A stretch of DNA of 64,000 bases. It comes from Gemmobacter sp. 24YEA27 (GTDB taxonomy: Bacteria > Pseudomonadota > Alphaproteobacteria > Rhodobacterales > Rhodobacteraceae). The position numbers and the translations under genes were made by a program. The stretch lies in assembly GCF_030052995.1 (NCBI RefSeq), contig NZ_JASJPW010000004.1, forward strand, positions 62,001 through 126,000, written 5' to 3'. The notes beneath the pieces were generated by a model. It was not told where the DNA came from. It saw only the letters and a program-made list of their open reading frames with translations, and searched no databases. This document shows positions 9,518 to 18,520 of this stretch, one piece after another (position 1 is the first letter of the stretch; each line of letters starts with the position of its first letter).

Positions 9518-10625
9518 ATGGCAGAGGTAGAAGTCGTCCGACTCGCCAAAAGTTTCGGGACCCATGACATCATCCGCGATCTCGATCTGAAGATCGAAGA
9601 CGGGGAATTCGTCGTATTGGTTGGCCCCTCGGGCTGCGGCAAGACCACGCTTTTGCGCATGATCGCAGGGCTGGAGCCGACAACGGCAGGGGAAATCCGC
9701 ATTGGGGCGCGGGATGTGACGCATCTGTCACCGAAGAACCGCGACATCGCGATGGTTTTCCAGTCTTACGCGCTTTACCCGCATATGACGGCGGCCGAGA
9801 ATATGGGCTTCAGCCTGAAGCTCGCGAAGGTTCCGGCGGCGAAGATCACCGATCAGGTGGCGCGTGCGGCAAAGCTTCTGCATATCGACCACCTTCTGAA
9901 CCGCAAGCCGCGTGAACTTTCGGGCGGTCAGCGCCAGCGGGTCGCCATGGGCCGCGCTATGGTACGCGAACCGGCGGTCTATCTCTTCGACGAGCCGCTC
10001 TCCAATCTGGATGCGCAACTTCGCACCTCGATGCGTGCCGAGATCAAGCGGATGCATCTCGAAGAAAAGCAGACGGTGATCTATGTCACCCATGACCAGA
10101 TCGAGGCCATGACACTTGCCGACCGCATTGTCGCGATGCGGGCCGGCAAGATCGAACAGATCGGCAGCCCAGATACGCTTTACAATCGCCCGGCCAGCAC
10201 TTTCGTCGCGAAATTCATCGGCTCTCCGGCGATGAACCTGCTGCCCGCTGAGCTGGCCGGCGGTGAAATCCGCGTCGCGTCCGGCCCTTCTTTTGCCCTT
10301 CCCGCCGGTTTCGCCCATCTGCGCGGCGAGACGGGCCGCAAGGTTTTGCTTGGGATCCGTCCGAAGCCTTCCACCTTGCGCCGCTTCAGGCGGACTGGCC
10401 GGCTTTCCAGGTTCCGGCCTCGCTGATCGAACCCTGCGGCGCCGAGGTCTATGTGATCGGCGATCTCGCGGGCCAGGAGGTGACCCTGCGGCTGGCCCCG
10501 GCACCGCCCCCGCCCGTGGCGAGAGCCGCAGCTTCTTTGCCGATACCGGCGCAATCCATCTGTTTGATGCCGCAACCGAGCGCAGCCTGCGGGAGCCCGT
10601 TGAAGGCGAGGGGGACAAAGCATGA
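9518..10625 (+). CDS. ABC transporter ATP-binding protein (MalK/UgpC type), one frameshift
   Basis: This is the cytoplasmic ATPase for the importer encoded upstream. Walker A is GPSGCGKTT (residues about 36-44), Q-loop [10 protein letters not shown], signature LSGGQRQR, Walker [13 protein letters not shown], switch His [10 protein letters not shown]. After residue about 210 comes the MalK-type regulatory (TOBE) domain: [12 protein letters not shown]. The frame breaks at about 10360 inside LLGIRPEAFHLAP, and continues with [22 protein letters not shown] and ends [13 protein letters not shown] at 10625, giving about 368 residues. The stop overlaps the next SDR start (ATGA). Start ATG 9518 follows AGGAAGGACAG. 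Confidence 0.85.
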
Positions 10626-11416
10626 CCATGCAAAGGCTTCTGGACGGCAAGACCGCCCTGGTGACTGCCGCCGGATCGGGGATTGGGGCGGCATCGGCAG
10701 AAATCCTGGCGGCAAATGGCGCCTTCGTCATGGTGACCGATCGCGACGCCTCGGCTGCGGCTGCGACCGCCGCACGGATCCGGGACGCCGGGGGCGAGGC
10801 AGGGTCTGCCGCGCTGGATGTGGCGGATGAAGCGTCAATCACCTCGGTTTTCGCAGCGCTGGTTGCTGACCGGGGCGCGTTGAACATCCTTCACAATCAC
10901 GCCGGCATTCAGATCGCGGGCGCGATGGAGGATATCGGCGCGCAAGAGATGCGCAAAAGCTATGAGATCAATGTCGTTGCTCAGTTTGCGGCCTGCAAGG
11001 CGGCGCTGCCGCATATGCGCGCGCAGGGCGGCGGCGTGATCCTGAACACGGCCTCAAATGCGGGGGTGTTCCTCGACAAGGGCATGCTTGCCTATATCAC
11101 CACCAAATCCGCCGTCATTACAATGACAAAGCAGATCGCGCTGGATTACGCCAAAGACGGTATCCGGGTGAATGCGCTTTGCCCGGGCTGGGTGGATACT
11201 CCCTTTAACGGCCCTTATGAGGCGCAGCTTGGCGGACGGGCTGCGCTGGAGAAGGTGGTTGGCACCCTGGTGCCGATGGGCCGGTTCGGACGGGTGGAAG
11301 AAATCGCCGAAGCGATCCTCTTCCTGTGCTCGGACCGCTCTTCTTTCATCACCGGCCATGCCCTTGTGGCGGATGGCGGCGAATGCCTCGCCGGTGGCAG
11401 CAATTCCTCTGTGTGA
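10622..11416 (+). CDS. SDR-family NAD(P)-dependent oxidoreductase
   Basis: This intact 264-residue classical SDR has TGxxxGxG as TAAGSGIGAAS (residues 15-25), the structural HNHAG in place of NNAG, catalytic Ser in LNTASNAG and the YxxxK pair in YITTK. An Asp after strand 2 (VTDRD) suggests NAD(H). These enzymes oxidise secondary alcohols or reduce ketones; here it may act on the transported polyol or an aldehyde product. It is translationally coupled to the ATPase gene (ATGA overlap) and is one of the few unbroken genes of this island. Confidence 0.85.
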   Translation: MTMQRLLDGKTALVTAAGSGIGAASAEILAANGAFVMVTDRDASAAAATAARIRDAGGEAGSAALDVADEASITSVFAALVADRGALNILHNHAGIQIAGAMEDIGAQEMRKSYEINVVAQFAACKAALPHMRAQGGGVILNTASNAGVFLDKGMLAYITTKSAVITMTKQIALDYAKDGIRVNALCPGWVDTPFNGPYEAQLGGRAALEKVVGTLVPMGRFGRVEEIAEAILFLCSDRSSFITGHALVADGGECLAGGSNSSV

Positions 11417-11462
11417 GCCGCCCCGAGGGGCCGCGACCGAAGACAGGAACAAGGATAAAGAC

Positions 11463-12610
11463 GTGCAGATCCCGTCCGACCTCAGCGCCAGCCTGGCGCA
11501 TGGCGGCTTGCCGCCCTTCAGGATGACCACCGATCCCGCTCTGGCACCGGATGCCCGCGCGGCAGATGCCAATTTGCTGCTTTCGCAGGATCCGCCCGGC
11601 ATTTCCCTCTCCGAGGCCGAAGAGATCGCCCTGCGCACCTTCGGCATTGCCGGCCAGTTCCGCAGCCTGTCATCCGAGCGGGATTCCAATTTCCATATCC
11701 GTCTGGCCTGCGGCACCCAGGCGCTTTTGAAGATCACCAATGCCAGCGAGGACCGGAGCGTCACCGCGATGCAGACGGCGGCGCTGATGCATCTGGCAGT
11801 GATTGATCCCGATCTGCCAGTGCAACGGATCTGTCAGACGCTGAATGGTGAGGCCTGGGACATCATCACCGGCCCTTCGGGGCAGCAGCATATCGTGCGG
11901 CTGCTGACATGGCTTGACGGCACAATGCTGCATGCCGCAACGCCCGGCCCCGATCTGCATCACCGCATAGGCGCGCTGCTGGGGCGGTTGAGCAAAGGGA
12001 TGCGCGGCTTCTTCCATCCGGCCGCAGGCCATGTTCTGCAATGGGACATTAAACAGGCGGCCAGCCTGCGCCCAATGCTGTCTGCGGTCAGCGATACCGG
12101 GTTGCGCGACCGGCTTTGTGCCCATCTGGACCGCTTTGAGGCCGGGATCGCCCCGCGCCTGCCGCATCTGCGTGCCTGGGTCGTGCATAATGATTTCAAC
12201 CCGCACAATCTGGTGGTCGACGCAGTTGAGGCCAGCGCCCCGACAGGGATCATCGACTTCGGCGATATGGTTCATACGCCGCTGGCCTGTGATCTGGCGG
12301 TGGCCTGCTCATACAATATCACCGGGGTCCTGCGCCGCTTGCGCTGGTCGCGGATATGGTTGCGGGCTATGCCTCGGTTCTGATGCCAGAGGAGGAAGAG
12401 ATCGCGCTGCTCCCCGATCTGATCCGGATGCGCCATGTCACCACGCTGGCGGTTACCTCCTGGCGCGCCGCCCGTTATCCCGAAAACGCGCCCTATATCC
12501 TGAGGAATGCCGCCGCCTCGCTGCGCGGCCTTGATGTGATCGACCATCTTGGCGCCGAAGAGACCACGCGGCTGCTGCGCGCCGCCCTGCCTGTAAAAAC
12601 GACGGAGTAA
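11463..12610 (+). CDS. APH-fold small-molecule kinase (hydroxylysine/amino-alcohol kinase-like), one frameshift
   Basis: The aminoglycoside-phosphotransferase fold is shown by the catalytic loop VVHNDFNPHNLVVD (His-x-Asp-x4-Asn, residues about 240-253) and the metal-binding IIDFGD after it. The N-lobe nucleotide region is NFHIRLACGTQALLKITN. The frame breaks at about 12330 and the next frame continues VADMVAGYASVLMPEE to 12610; repaired length is about 382 residues. Start GTG 11463 follows AAGGA by 8 bases; ATG 11523 is an alternative. Kinases of this group sit beside class-III aminotransferase-fold phospho-lyases, phosphorylating an amino alcohol that the lyase then cleaves. The next gene is exactly such a partner, 6 bases away. 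The substrate is inferred only. Confidence 0.75.
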
Positions 12611-12616
12611 ACCGGC

Positions 12617-13943
12617 ATGAAACCCGATACCACCATGGTAAATGCTTTTGATCCGACGCGGACCGCTGGTCTTGCCCCTGAGGATCTTGCGCTGATCGAA
12701 CGGCGCGGCAAAGCGCTTGGGCCGGCTTACCGCCTGTTCTATGAAGAACCGCTCCATCTTGTGCGGGGCGAGGGGGTCTGGCTTTACGACGCCCAGGGCA
12801 ATGCCTGGCTTGATGCCTATAACAATGTGGCCTCTGTTGGCCATTGCCATCCGAAAGTGGTAGAGGCGGTCAGCCGCCAGCTTGCCACGCTCAACACCCA
12901 TACCCGCTATCTGCATGAGGGCGTGGTCAGCTATGCCGAGAGGCTGCTTGCCACCATGCCCCCGAGCTCGGGCATATGATGTTCACCTGCACCGGGTCAG
13001 AGGCCAATGACCTCGCACTGCGTATCGCGCGGTCTTACACCGGGCGCCAGGGGGTGATCGTGACCCGGCTGGCCTATCACGGGCTGACCGAGTCGGTATC
13101 GGAATTCTCTCCTTCGCTGGGTGGATTCGTACAGAGGGGCGCCAGGGTGCGCCTGATCGATGCGCCCAATGCTCTGTTTGTCCCGCCCGCCGAACAGGGC
13201 GCGAAACTGGCGGCGGATCTGGCAAAAGCCATCGCAGAGATGCGCGCGGAGGGGATCGAGCCCGCCGCTTTCATCGTCGACACCATTTTCTCAAGTGACG
13301 GGCTTTACCCTGATCCGGCGGGCTTTCTGAAACCGGCCGCCGACCTGATCCGCGCCGAAGGCGGTCTCTTCATCGCCGATGAGGTGCAGCCAGGCTTTGC
13401 CCGCACAGGGGATTGTTTCTGGGGCTTCCAGCGGCATGGCATCACGCCTGACATCGTCACGATGGGCAAACCAATGGGCAATGGTTTCCCCGTTGCAGGC
13501 GCGGCGATCCGCCCGGAAGTCGTCGCGGAATTCGGCGGGAAAGCCCGCTATTTCAACACATTCGGCGGCAATCCTGTGGCCAGTGCTGCCGGAATGGCGG
13601 TGCTTGATGTGATCGAAACCGAAGGGCTTCAGCAAAACGCGCGCGAGATCGGGGCCTTTCTGAAGCAGGGACTTTCAGAGATTGCACGCGGACGCGATGA
13701 TATCGGTGACGTGCGGGGGCAGGGCTGTTTCTGGCGATGGAATGTGTCGAGAGCCAGAGCACGAACAAACCGAATGCCCGGCTTGCGGGCCATATCGTCA
13801 ACCATCTGCGGCGCAATGGTGTGCTGATCAGCGCCACCGGACCTGGCGCGAACATTCTCAAGATCCGCCCGCCACTGGTGTTGCAAAAGCCCGAAGCCAC
13901 ACGGTTGCTTGAGGCAATCAATGCGGCGGTTGCCGCCGCCTGA
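12617..13943 (+). CDS. Class-III PLP aminotransferase / O-phospho-amino-alcohol phospho-lyase-like, two frameshifts
   Basis: Family blocks are LYDAQGNAWLDAYNNVASVGH, NTHTRYLHEG (seen in the ethanolamine-phosphate and hydroxylysine-phosphate lyase branch), FTCTGSEANDLALRIAR (phosphate-binding), FIADEVQPGFARTG (Asp contacting the PLP ring) and TMGKPMGNGFPVAG (Schiff-base Lys). Frame changes are at about 12968 and 13725; the repaired protein ends LEAINAAVAAA at 13943, about 440 residues, normal for the class. Paired with the kinase upstream it would release an aldehyde, ammonia and phosphate. An ordinary aminotransferase role cannot be excluded. It is cytoplasmic. Confidence 0.75.
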
Positions 13944-14017
13944 GGCCTGGCTGGCAGCAGGCTCGCGCCTTGCGGGGAAACTGATAGTTTCGGTCAAAGT
14001 GCCTGAAAGACAGCATT

Positions 14018-14706
14018 ATGGATTTTGCCCAACTGACCGCCGAACCCCTGCACGAGCAGGCCTATTCGGCCCTGCGCAATGCGCTTCTTATGGGCCGCTT
14101 CACCCCGGACAATCGGTGACCATCCGTGGTCTGGGGGCGAGCCTCGGCATTTCGGCCACTCCGGTCCGGGAGGCCCTGCAGCGCCTGATTGCCGAAGGGG
14201 CGCTGGAACTTGCTGCCAACCGTACGGTGCAGGTGCCGGTCATGACGCGTGCCCGGTTTGCCGAGATCACCGCGATCCGCCTGCGGCTGGAACCGCTGGC
14301 CGGTGAGGCCGCGCTGTCCCATGCCAATGCAGAGCTGTGTACAAAGCTGGAAGTGTTGAACGAACACATGTTCGCCTCAATCGCCGAGGGCCGTTTTTCT
14401 GATTATCTGGCGGATAACCAGAGCTTCCATTTCCTGATCTACGAGAGCGCGAAGCAGCCATTCCTTCAGCAGATGATCGGCCTGTGCTGGTTGCGGACCG
14501 GTCCCTGGCTGAACCGCCTCGCGGATGAAGGGCGCTTCCATGTCATTGCCAATGAGGAACATGGCCAGATGATCTCGGCACTGCGCAGACGGGACCCCGA
14601 CGCGATCGCCGCAGCGCTGGTGAAGGATATTGGGGACGCCGCCGAAGTTCTGGCAACCCATCTGATCTATGCCGAGGATACCGGTGGCCCGAAATGCCGG
14701 CCCTGA
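14018..14706 (+). CDS. GntR-family regulator, FCD subfamily (one frameshift)
   Basis: The N-terminal winged helix reads LHEQAYSALRNALLMGRFTPG, RGLGASLGISATPVREALQRL. The C-terminal all-helical FCD ligand domain has the metal-type pattern AITAIRLRLEPL, NQSFHFLIYESA, ANEEHGQMISALRRRD. These repressors respond to organic acids or amino-acid-like effectors. The frame shifts at about 14100 within the helix-turn-helix region. Start ATG 14018 gives about 229 residues after repair, the usual FCD length. It closes the catabolic island and reads in the same direction as the kinase/lyase pair, which it may control. Confidence 0.8.
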
Positions 14707-14779
14707 TCCGGTCTTCGCCTTAGCGGGTTGCCGGGTCGGGTGAGGCCGGAGATTTGGGCAGCTCGTTACAGTGGCGACA

Positions 14780-14843
14780 GCAGGGTCTGCCTTCGCAACA
14801 AAACTAGCCATGTTTCAATTAGGCGTCCCGTGGCAGACCCTGC
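14780..14843. repeat. 12-bp perfect inverted repeat with 40-bp spacer
   Basis: Positions 14780-14791 (GCAGGGTCTGCC) and 14832-14843 (GGCAGACCCTGC) are exact reverse complements. They lie in the 477-base gap after the GntR gene (14707-15183), in which I recognise no gene; several frames are open there but none has family motifs or a convincing ribosome site. The repeat could be terminal repeats of a small mobile remnant, an operator pair or a long hairpin. Confidence 0.45.
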
Positions 14844-15183
14844 CCGATAGGTGAACACAGTTGCTAGGAGCGCTGAGAAACCTGCCGGTCAGGAATGGCG
14901 AGATTCTGCGGGGAGAGGGGCTGTGCCCCGGCTTACCATTCCGGAAAACACCGAAGATCTCCGCGCCGGGACGGCCCCGCGTCAGCTGCGCGCAGGCGCT
15001 CCGGAACAACCGGGAATCCGATGCACTGCGCCGGCGGCGCGGAACGGAGGCAGAGGAAAGCCCGGCTCCGGCGCTTTCCGGACTGACCCTGCACCAGATT
15101 TGTCTTGATTCATTTGTGGAAGAGCACAACTATCCCGGCAGAAGATGCCTTAAGCATCTGAATTCACGCACGGGTTTCCTTCC

Positions 15184-16279
15184 ATGGACAACAATACTGA
15201 TCGGGCCATGAACGCCCAGGTTCGTGAATTTGACTGGAGCATAACGCCGCTGGGGTCGCGTGCTGGCTGGCCGGTCGCTCTGCGCATCACATCTGATCTG
15301 ATCCTGCGATCCGACTTCCCCAAATGTCTGTGCTGGGGGCCTGAGATGATCACGATCTACAATGATGCATTTGTACCGATCCTCGGGCATAAGGCGCCCT
15401 GCCTTGGTCAGCCGTTCAGAAAGATCTGGGCCGAAGCCTGGCATGAGATCGGGCCAATTGCGGACCGGGCACTGCAGGGGCAATCGACCTTCATCCGCAA
15501 TTATGAATTGCAGATCGAACGCGGAGACGGGCATGAAACCGGCTGGTTCACCTTTTGCTACAGCCCGGTCGCCGACGAAAACGGCGTGATTTCGGGTTTA
15601 TGAACACCGTTATCGAGACGACTGGCGAGGTGATGACCGCCCGCCGCAGCAGCATCCTGAACGGGGAATTGCGCCACAGGATCAAGAATGCCTATGCGAA
15701 AGCCATTGCGATCGTGCGGCTGACCTTCCGTCAGGCCAGATCGGTCGAAGAAGCAAAGGAAGCCACTGTCAGACGTCTGTGTCAGCTCGACCAGGCGCAG
15801 CGGGCGCTGCTTGCGGATGTCTACGGCACGCTCGACATCCGCACGCTTATTGCCGATGCCCTTGCCGGCAGTCTGCCTGAAAACCGGCTGGTCATGCGTG
15901 GCCCCCTGTGATGATAGAGGCCGATCAGGTGTTCGCGCTGAGCCTTGCTTTGGGCGAACTGGCGACCAATGCTCAGAAATACGGGGTCTGGTCGGATGAC
16001 AAGGGCCGCGTGCTGATCGAATGGACACAGCGGCGTGGCCAGTTCGAGCTGATCTGGCGCGAAGTCGGTGGCCCCCCCGTTATTGAGCCCGCAACCAGCG
16101 GCTTCGGGCGGGAGCTGATCGAAGCGGCGCTCAGTCACGAGTTCCGGGGCGAGGCGCTTTTGAAATTCGACCCCGCAGGCGTGGTTTTCACACTCCGGTC
16201 CTCGTCCATTGGGCAGGAGCCCGCAGATCAGATCAGCGGTCTGCCGCCGGTTACGGCCACGGTGGCGCCCGAGATATAG
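15184..16279 (+). CDS. HWE-family sensor histidine kinase with N-terminal PAS-like domain (two frameshifts)
   Basis: Residues 1-130 form a PAS-type sensor (FDWSITPLGSRAGWP, WGPEMITIYNDAFVPILGHK, typical of cytoplasmic HWE kinases). The phospho-acceptor block is ELRHRIKNAYAKA, then the ATP-binding domain has LGELATNAQKYGVW (N box) and LIWREVGGP (the W-x-E feature). Frame changes are at about 15598 and 15908. There is no membrane segment, so it is soluble. In alphaproteobacteria this class feeds phosphoryl groups to single receivers and to PhyR in the general stress response, and receivers, NepR and EcfG follow within 6 kb. The 3' end overlaps the convergent SDR by about 50 bases, so the true stop is uncertain. 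Confidence 0.8.
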
Positions 16280-17185
16280 CTCGACATCGGTTCTGCCAGC
16301 ATCACATAGGCCGAGGCCAGCTCCACCGGCTGCGCCGGACGCTTCATCGGGTAGTTTTCGCCGAATCCGGAGACTTTTTCGGCGGACATGCTCGCCGGTA
16401 TCAGCGGGGTCCAGACCGGGCCGGGTGCGACGCAATTCACCCGGATCCCTTTTCCGCCAGCAATTGCGCCAGGCCGCCGGTGAAATTCTGAACAGCCCCC
16501 TTCGTGGTCGCATAGGCCAGCAAGGTCGGATTTGGCATATCGGCGTTGATCGAGGCCGTGTTGATGATGGAACTGCCGCGCCGCATATGCGGCACAGCCG
16601 CCCTGGTCAGCCATAACATGGCATGGAGATTGACCGCAAAGGTCCGCTCCCATTCTGCATCCGATATGTCTTCCAGCGCGTCGAATGTGTTCTGATGCGC
16701 CGCGTTGTTGACCAGAATGTCGATGCGCCCGAATTCCGCGACGGCCTTCCCGACAATCGCACGACAATGCGCGGCAGAGGCGATATCGCCTTCTATCGCC
16801 AGGCAGTGGCGCCCGCTGTCGCGGATCAGCTTTGCCGTGTCGGCGGCATCCGCGCTTTCATTGAGGTAAGCCAGCACGACATCTGCCCCTTCGCGCGCAT
16901 AGGCAATGGCAACTGCCCGACCGATGCCGCTGTCGGCGCCAGTGATCACCGCAACCATGCCTTCAAGCCGTCTGGCGCCGATCCAGCTTTCTTCGCCATG
17001 ATCCGGTGGGGCTGCATCATCCGGAAACTGCCGGGCAGGTCCTGGACCTGTTCCGGGAAGGGTGGCCCTGGGTAATCGAAGTATTTCGGCAGCTTGCCAT
17101 TGTCCGTCTCGTCGCCGGTTTTGTCATGTCCCGGCGCGTTGGCGATAATGGTGGGCGGTTTCGTCTGGTCAGAAGAATTGCGCAT
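16228..17185 (-). CDS. SDR-family oxidoreductase of the stress-associated YhdG/YhxC-like type (two frameshifts)
   Basis: The protein has the long N-terminal tail with PPFPEQVQDLPG that marks this SDR branch, common in stress regulons. The fold motifs follow: TGADSGIGRA, LVNNAA, catalytic YATTK. The C-terminus is MLAEPMSSYISGATVAVTGG. Frame changes are needed at about 17012 and 16443; repaired length is about 318 residues. Start ATG 17185 lies 33 bases downstream of a sigma-EcfG-type -10 box, which supports both the start and stress control. Substrate unknown. It converges with the HWE kinase gene. Confidence 0.8.
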
Positions 17186-17217
17186 GTCATGTCCTCCGCT
17201 TTACAGATTGCTGCGTG

Positions 17218-17242
17218 AACATTCAGAACGGCGGTTTGTTCC
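17218..17242 (-). promoter_or_regulatory. Putative sigma-EcfG promoter of the SDR gene
   Basis: On the minus strand GGAAC (17242-17238) is followed by 16 bases and TGTT (17221-17218). This matches the EcfG form GGAAC-N16-17-CGTT except for the first -10 base. It lies 33 bases before the SDR start. Confidence 0.5.
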
Positions 17243-17312
17243 CGCAAGCGAGCGACCTGGAATGGGGCTTCACGCGACTACTGTCTGACGCAAAGGGAAG
17301 GAGTATGTTCCC

Positions 17313-17666
17313 ATGAGGAACGCAGATCTGAGCTCACTTCTGCCTGCATTGAGTGGAATATCTGTCCTTGTCGTCGAGGATGAGTATCTTCTGGCCACCG
17401 ATCTTGCACAGTTCCTGGAGCGGGGCGGGGCCAGCGTGATCGGCCCCTTTCCCACCCTGACCGAAGCACTGAGCAGTGTCTGCGCTGGTGCAAAACCCGA
17501 TTTTGCCATGCTCGACGTCAACCTGAGGGGCGAGATGGTGTTTCCCCTGGCCGATCACCTCATTGCCGCGGGGATCCCATTCATTTTCATGACCGGATAC
17601 GACACAGCCTCTTTGCCGGCGGCATATGCTGAAATTCCCCGTCTTAGAAAACCGGTGGATCTCTGA
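17313..17666 (+). CDS. Single-domain response regulator (receiver only)
   Basis: This 117-residue receiver has the acidic pair in LVVEDEYLLA, the phospho-acceptor Asp in FAMLDVNLRGE, Thr in IFMTGYD and the Lys of RLRKPVDL, where it stops. The family usually runs 8-10 residues further, so the C-terminal helix is short. There is no output domain; such receivers shuttle phosphate from HWE kinases. Start ATG 17313 follows AAGGGAAGGAG with about 10 bases between. It reads away from the SDR gene. Confidence 0.85.
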   Translation: MRNADLSSLLPALSGISVLVVEDEYLLATDLAQFLERGGASVIGPFPTLTEALSSVCAGAKPDFAMLDVNLRGEMVFPLADHLIAAGIPFIFMTGYDTASLPAAYAEIPRLRKPVDL

Positions 17667-17729
17667 CCCGCCTTGAAGGAAAGGAAAATCTTTGCCAGGC
17701 GGATATCCGCAGATTCGGCGATCATGATC

Positions 17730-17760
17730 CATAACATATTGATAAATATAATATGTTATG
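17730..17760. repeat. AT-rich palindrome between the two receiver genes
   Basis: Two perfect 11-base arms (17730-17740 and 17750-17760, CATAACATATT and its complement) flank a 9-base AT loop. In this GC-rich neighbourhood it stands out strongly. It could be a regulator site or a transcript end for the first receiver; no U-run follows the right arm on the + strand, so a simple terminator is less likely. Confidence 0.5.
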
Positions 17761-17872
17761 AATCACGAGAAGGTTGCGACAATTTCATCTTGCTTCATAC
17801 TGTAGCCATAGTCCGATCCGTGCCGGGCCCGCTGCATCGGAACAGCCGAACCAGCCGCGAGACCGATAAGAC

Positions 17873-18436
17873 ATGCAAAACCTTTCTGGCCGCACAATCA
17901 TGATCGTCGAGGATGACTACTATGTCGCCTGCGAACTCGCTGATCATTTCCGTGCGGCAAAGGCCAGGGTGCTCGGGCCGTTTCCATCCATCACCGAGGC
18001 CACGGATTATGTCGGTGATACCGATCTTGCGGTGCTGGATGTCAATCTTCGGGGACAGAAGGTCTATCCGCTGGCCGATCTTTTGATGGGAGCGGCCATT
18101 CCCTTCGTGTTTTACTCGGCGCATGAGATTGCCAGAATCCCGCGACGGTTCGCCCATATCGCGCGCCTGCCCAAACCACATGAAGCGAGCAAGGCTGTGG
18201 CGCTTTTGCAAAGCCAGATCCATACGCAGACGCTGATCGCCCTCCTGCCGAGGCTCAGGCTCTCGGCGCGGCTGATGCTCTCCGACGCGATGGCCGCAGA
18301 CCGGCTGGTCGAGGCGACTTTGAGGCTCGCATTGCAGGAACATTACAGCCTGCCAACGCTGCCGCCTCTGGGAAAATGGCTGCAACGGCTGATGGAACGC
18401 GTTCTGGCAGAGCGAGGCCGCGATTTCCTGCAATGA
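17873..18436 (+). CDS. Response regulator: N-terminal receiver plus sigma-region-2-like C-terminal domain
   Basis: Residues 1-115 form a complete receiver: acidic pair in IVEDDYY, acceptor Asp in AVLDVNLRG, Ser in FVFYSAHE, Lys in RLPKPHE. Residues about 120-187 (LLPRLRLSARLMLSDAMAAD, RLVEATLRLAL, LGKWLQRLMERV) align by eye with region 2 of the EcfG-like factor encoded 3 kb away (PFLRIYARNL, ADDLVQETLVKAL, LRAWLFTIMRNS). PhyR, the anti-anti-sigma factor of this system, joins a sigma-like domain to a receiver in the opposite order. This could be a rearranged PhyR-like partner of NepR, or a receiver with an unrelated helical tail. No PhyR of normal order is in the window. Confidence 0.75.
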   Translation: MQNLSGRTIMIVEDDYYVACELADHFRAAKARVLGPFPSITEATDYVGDTDLAVLDVNLRGQKVYPLADLLMGAAIPFVFYSAHEIARIPRRFAHIARLPKPHEASKAVALLQSQIHTQTLIALLPRLRLSARLMLSDAMAADRLVEATLRLALQEHYSLPTLPPLGKWLQRLMERVLAERGRDFLQ

Positions 18437-18520
18437 CGGGAGTTTTGCAGGAACCGGGATCAGTTGCCGCTGCCCCGGAGCGTTACAGCAGCCCTCTGCG
18501 CGAGACGACCGGGATATCCA

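Noticed and set aside
14815..15211. Possible small genes on either strand in the gap after GntR
   Set aside because: No ribosome site, no motifs, and both strands open equally, as expected in GC-rich non-coding DNA.
18450..18474. GGAAC before the second HWE kinase as a sigma-EcfG promoter
   Set aside because: No NGTT at 16 or 17 bases; also lies within 14 bases of the upstream stop with the kinase probably co-transcribed.
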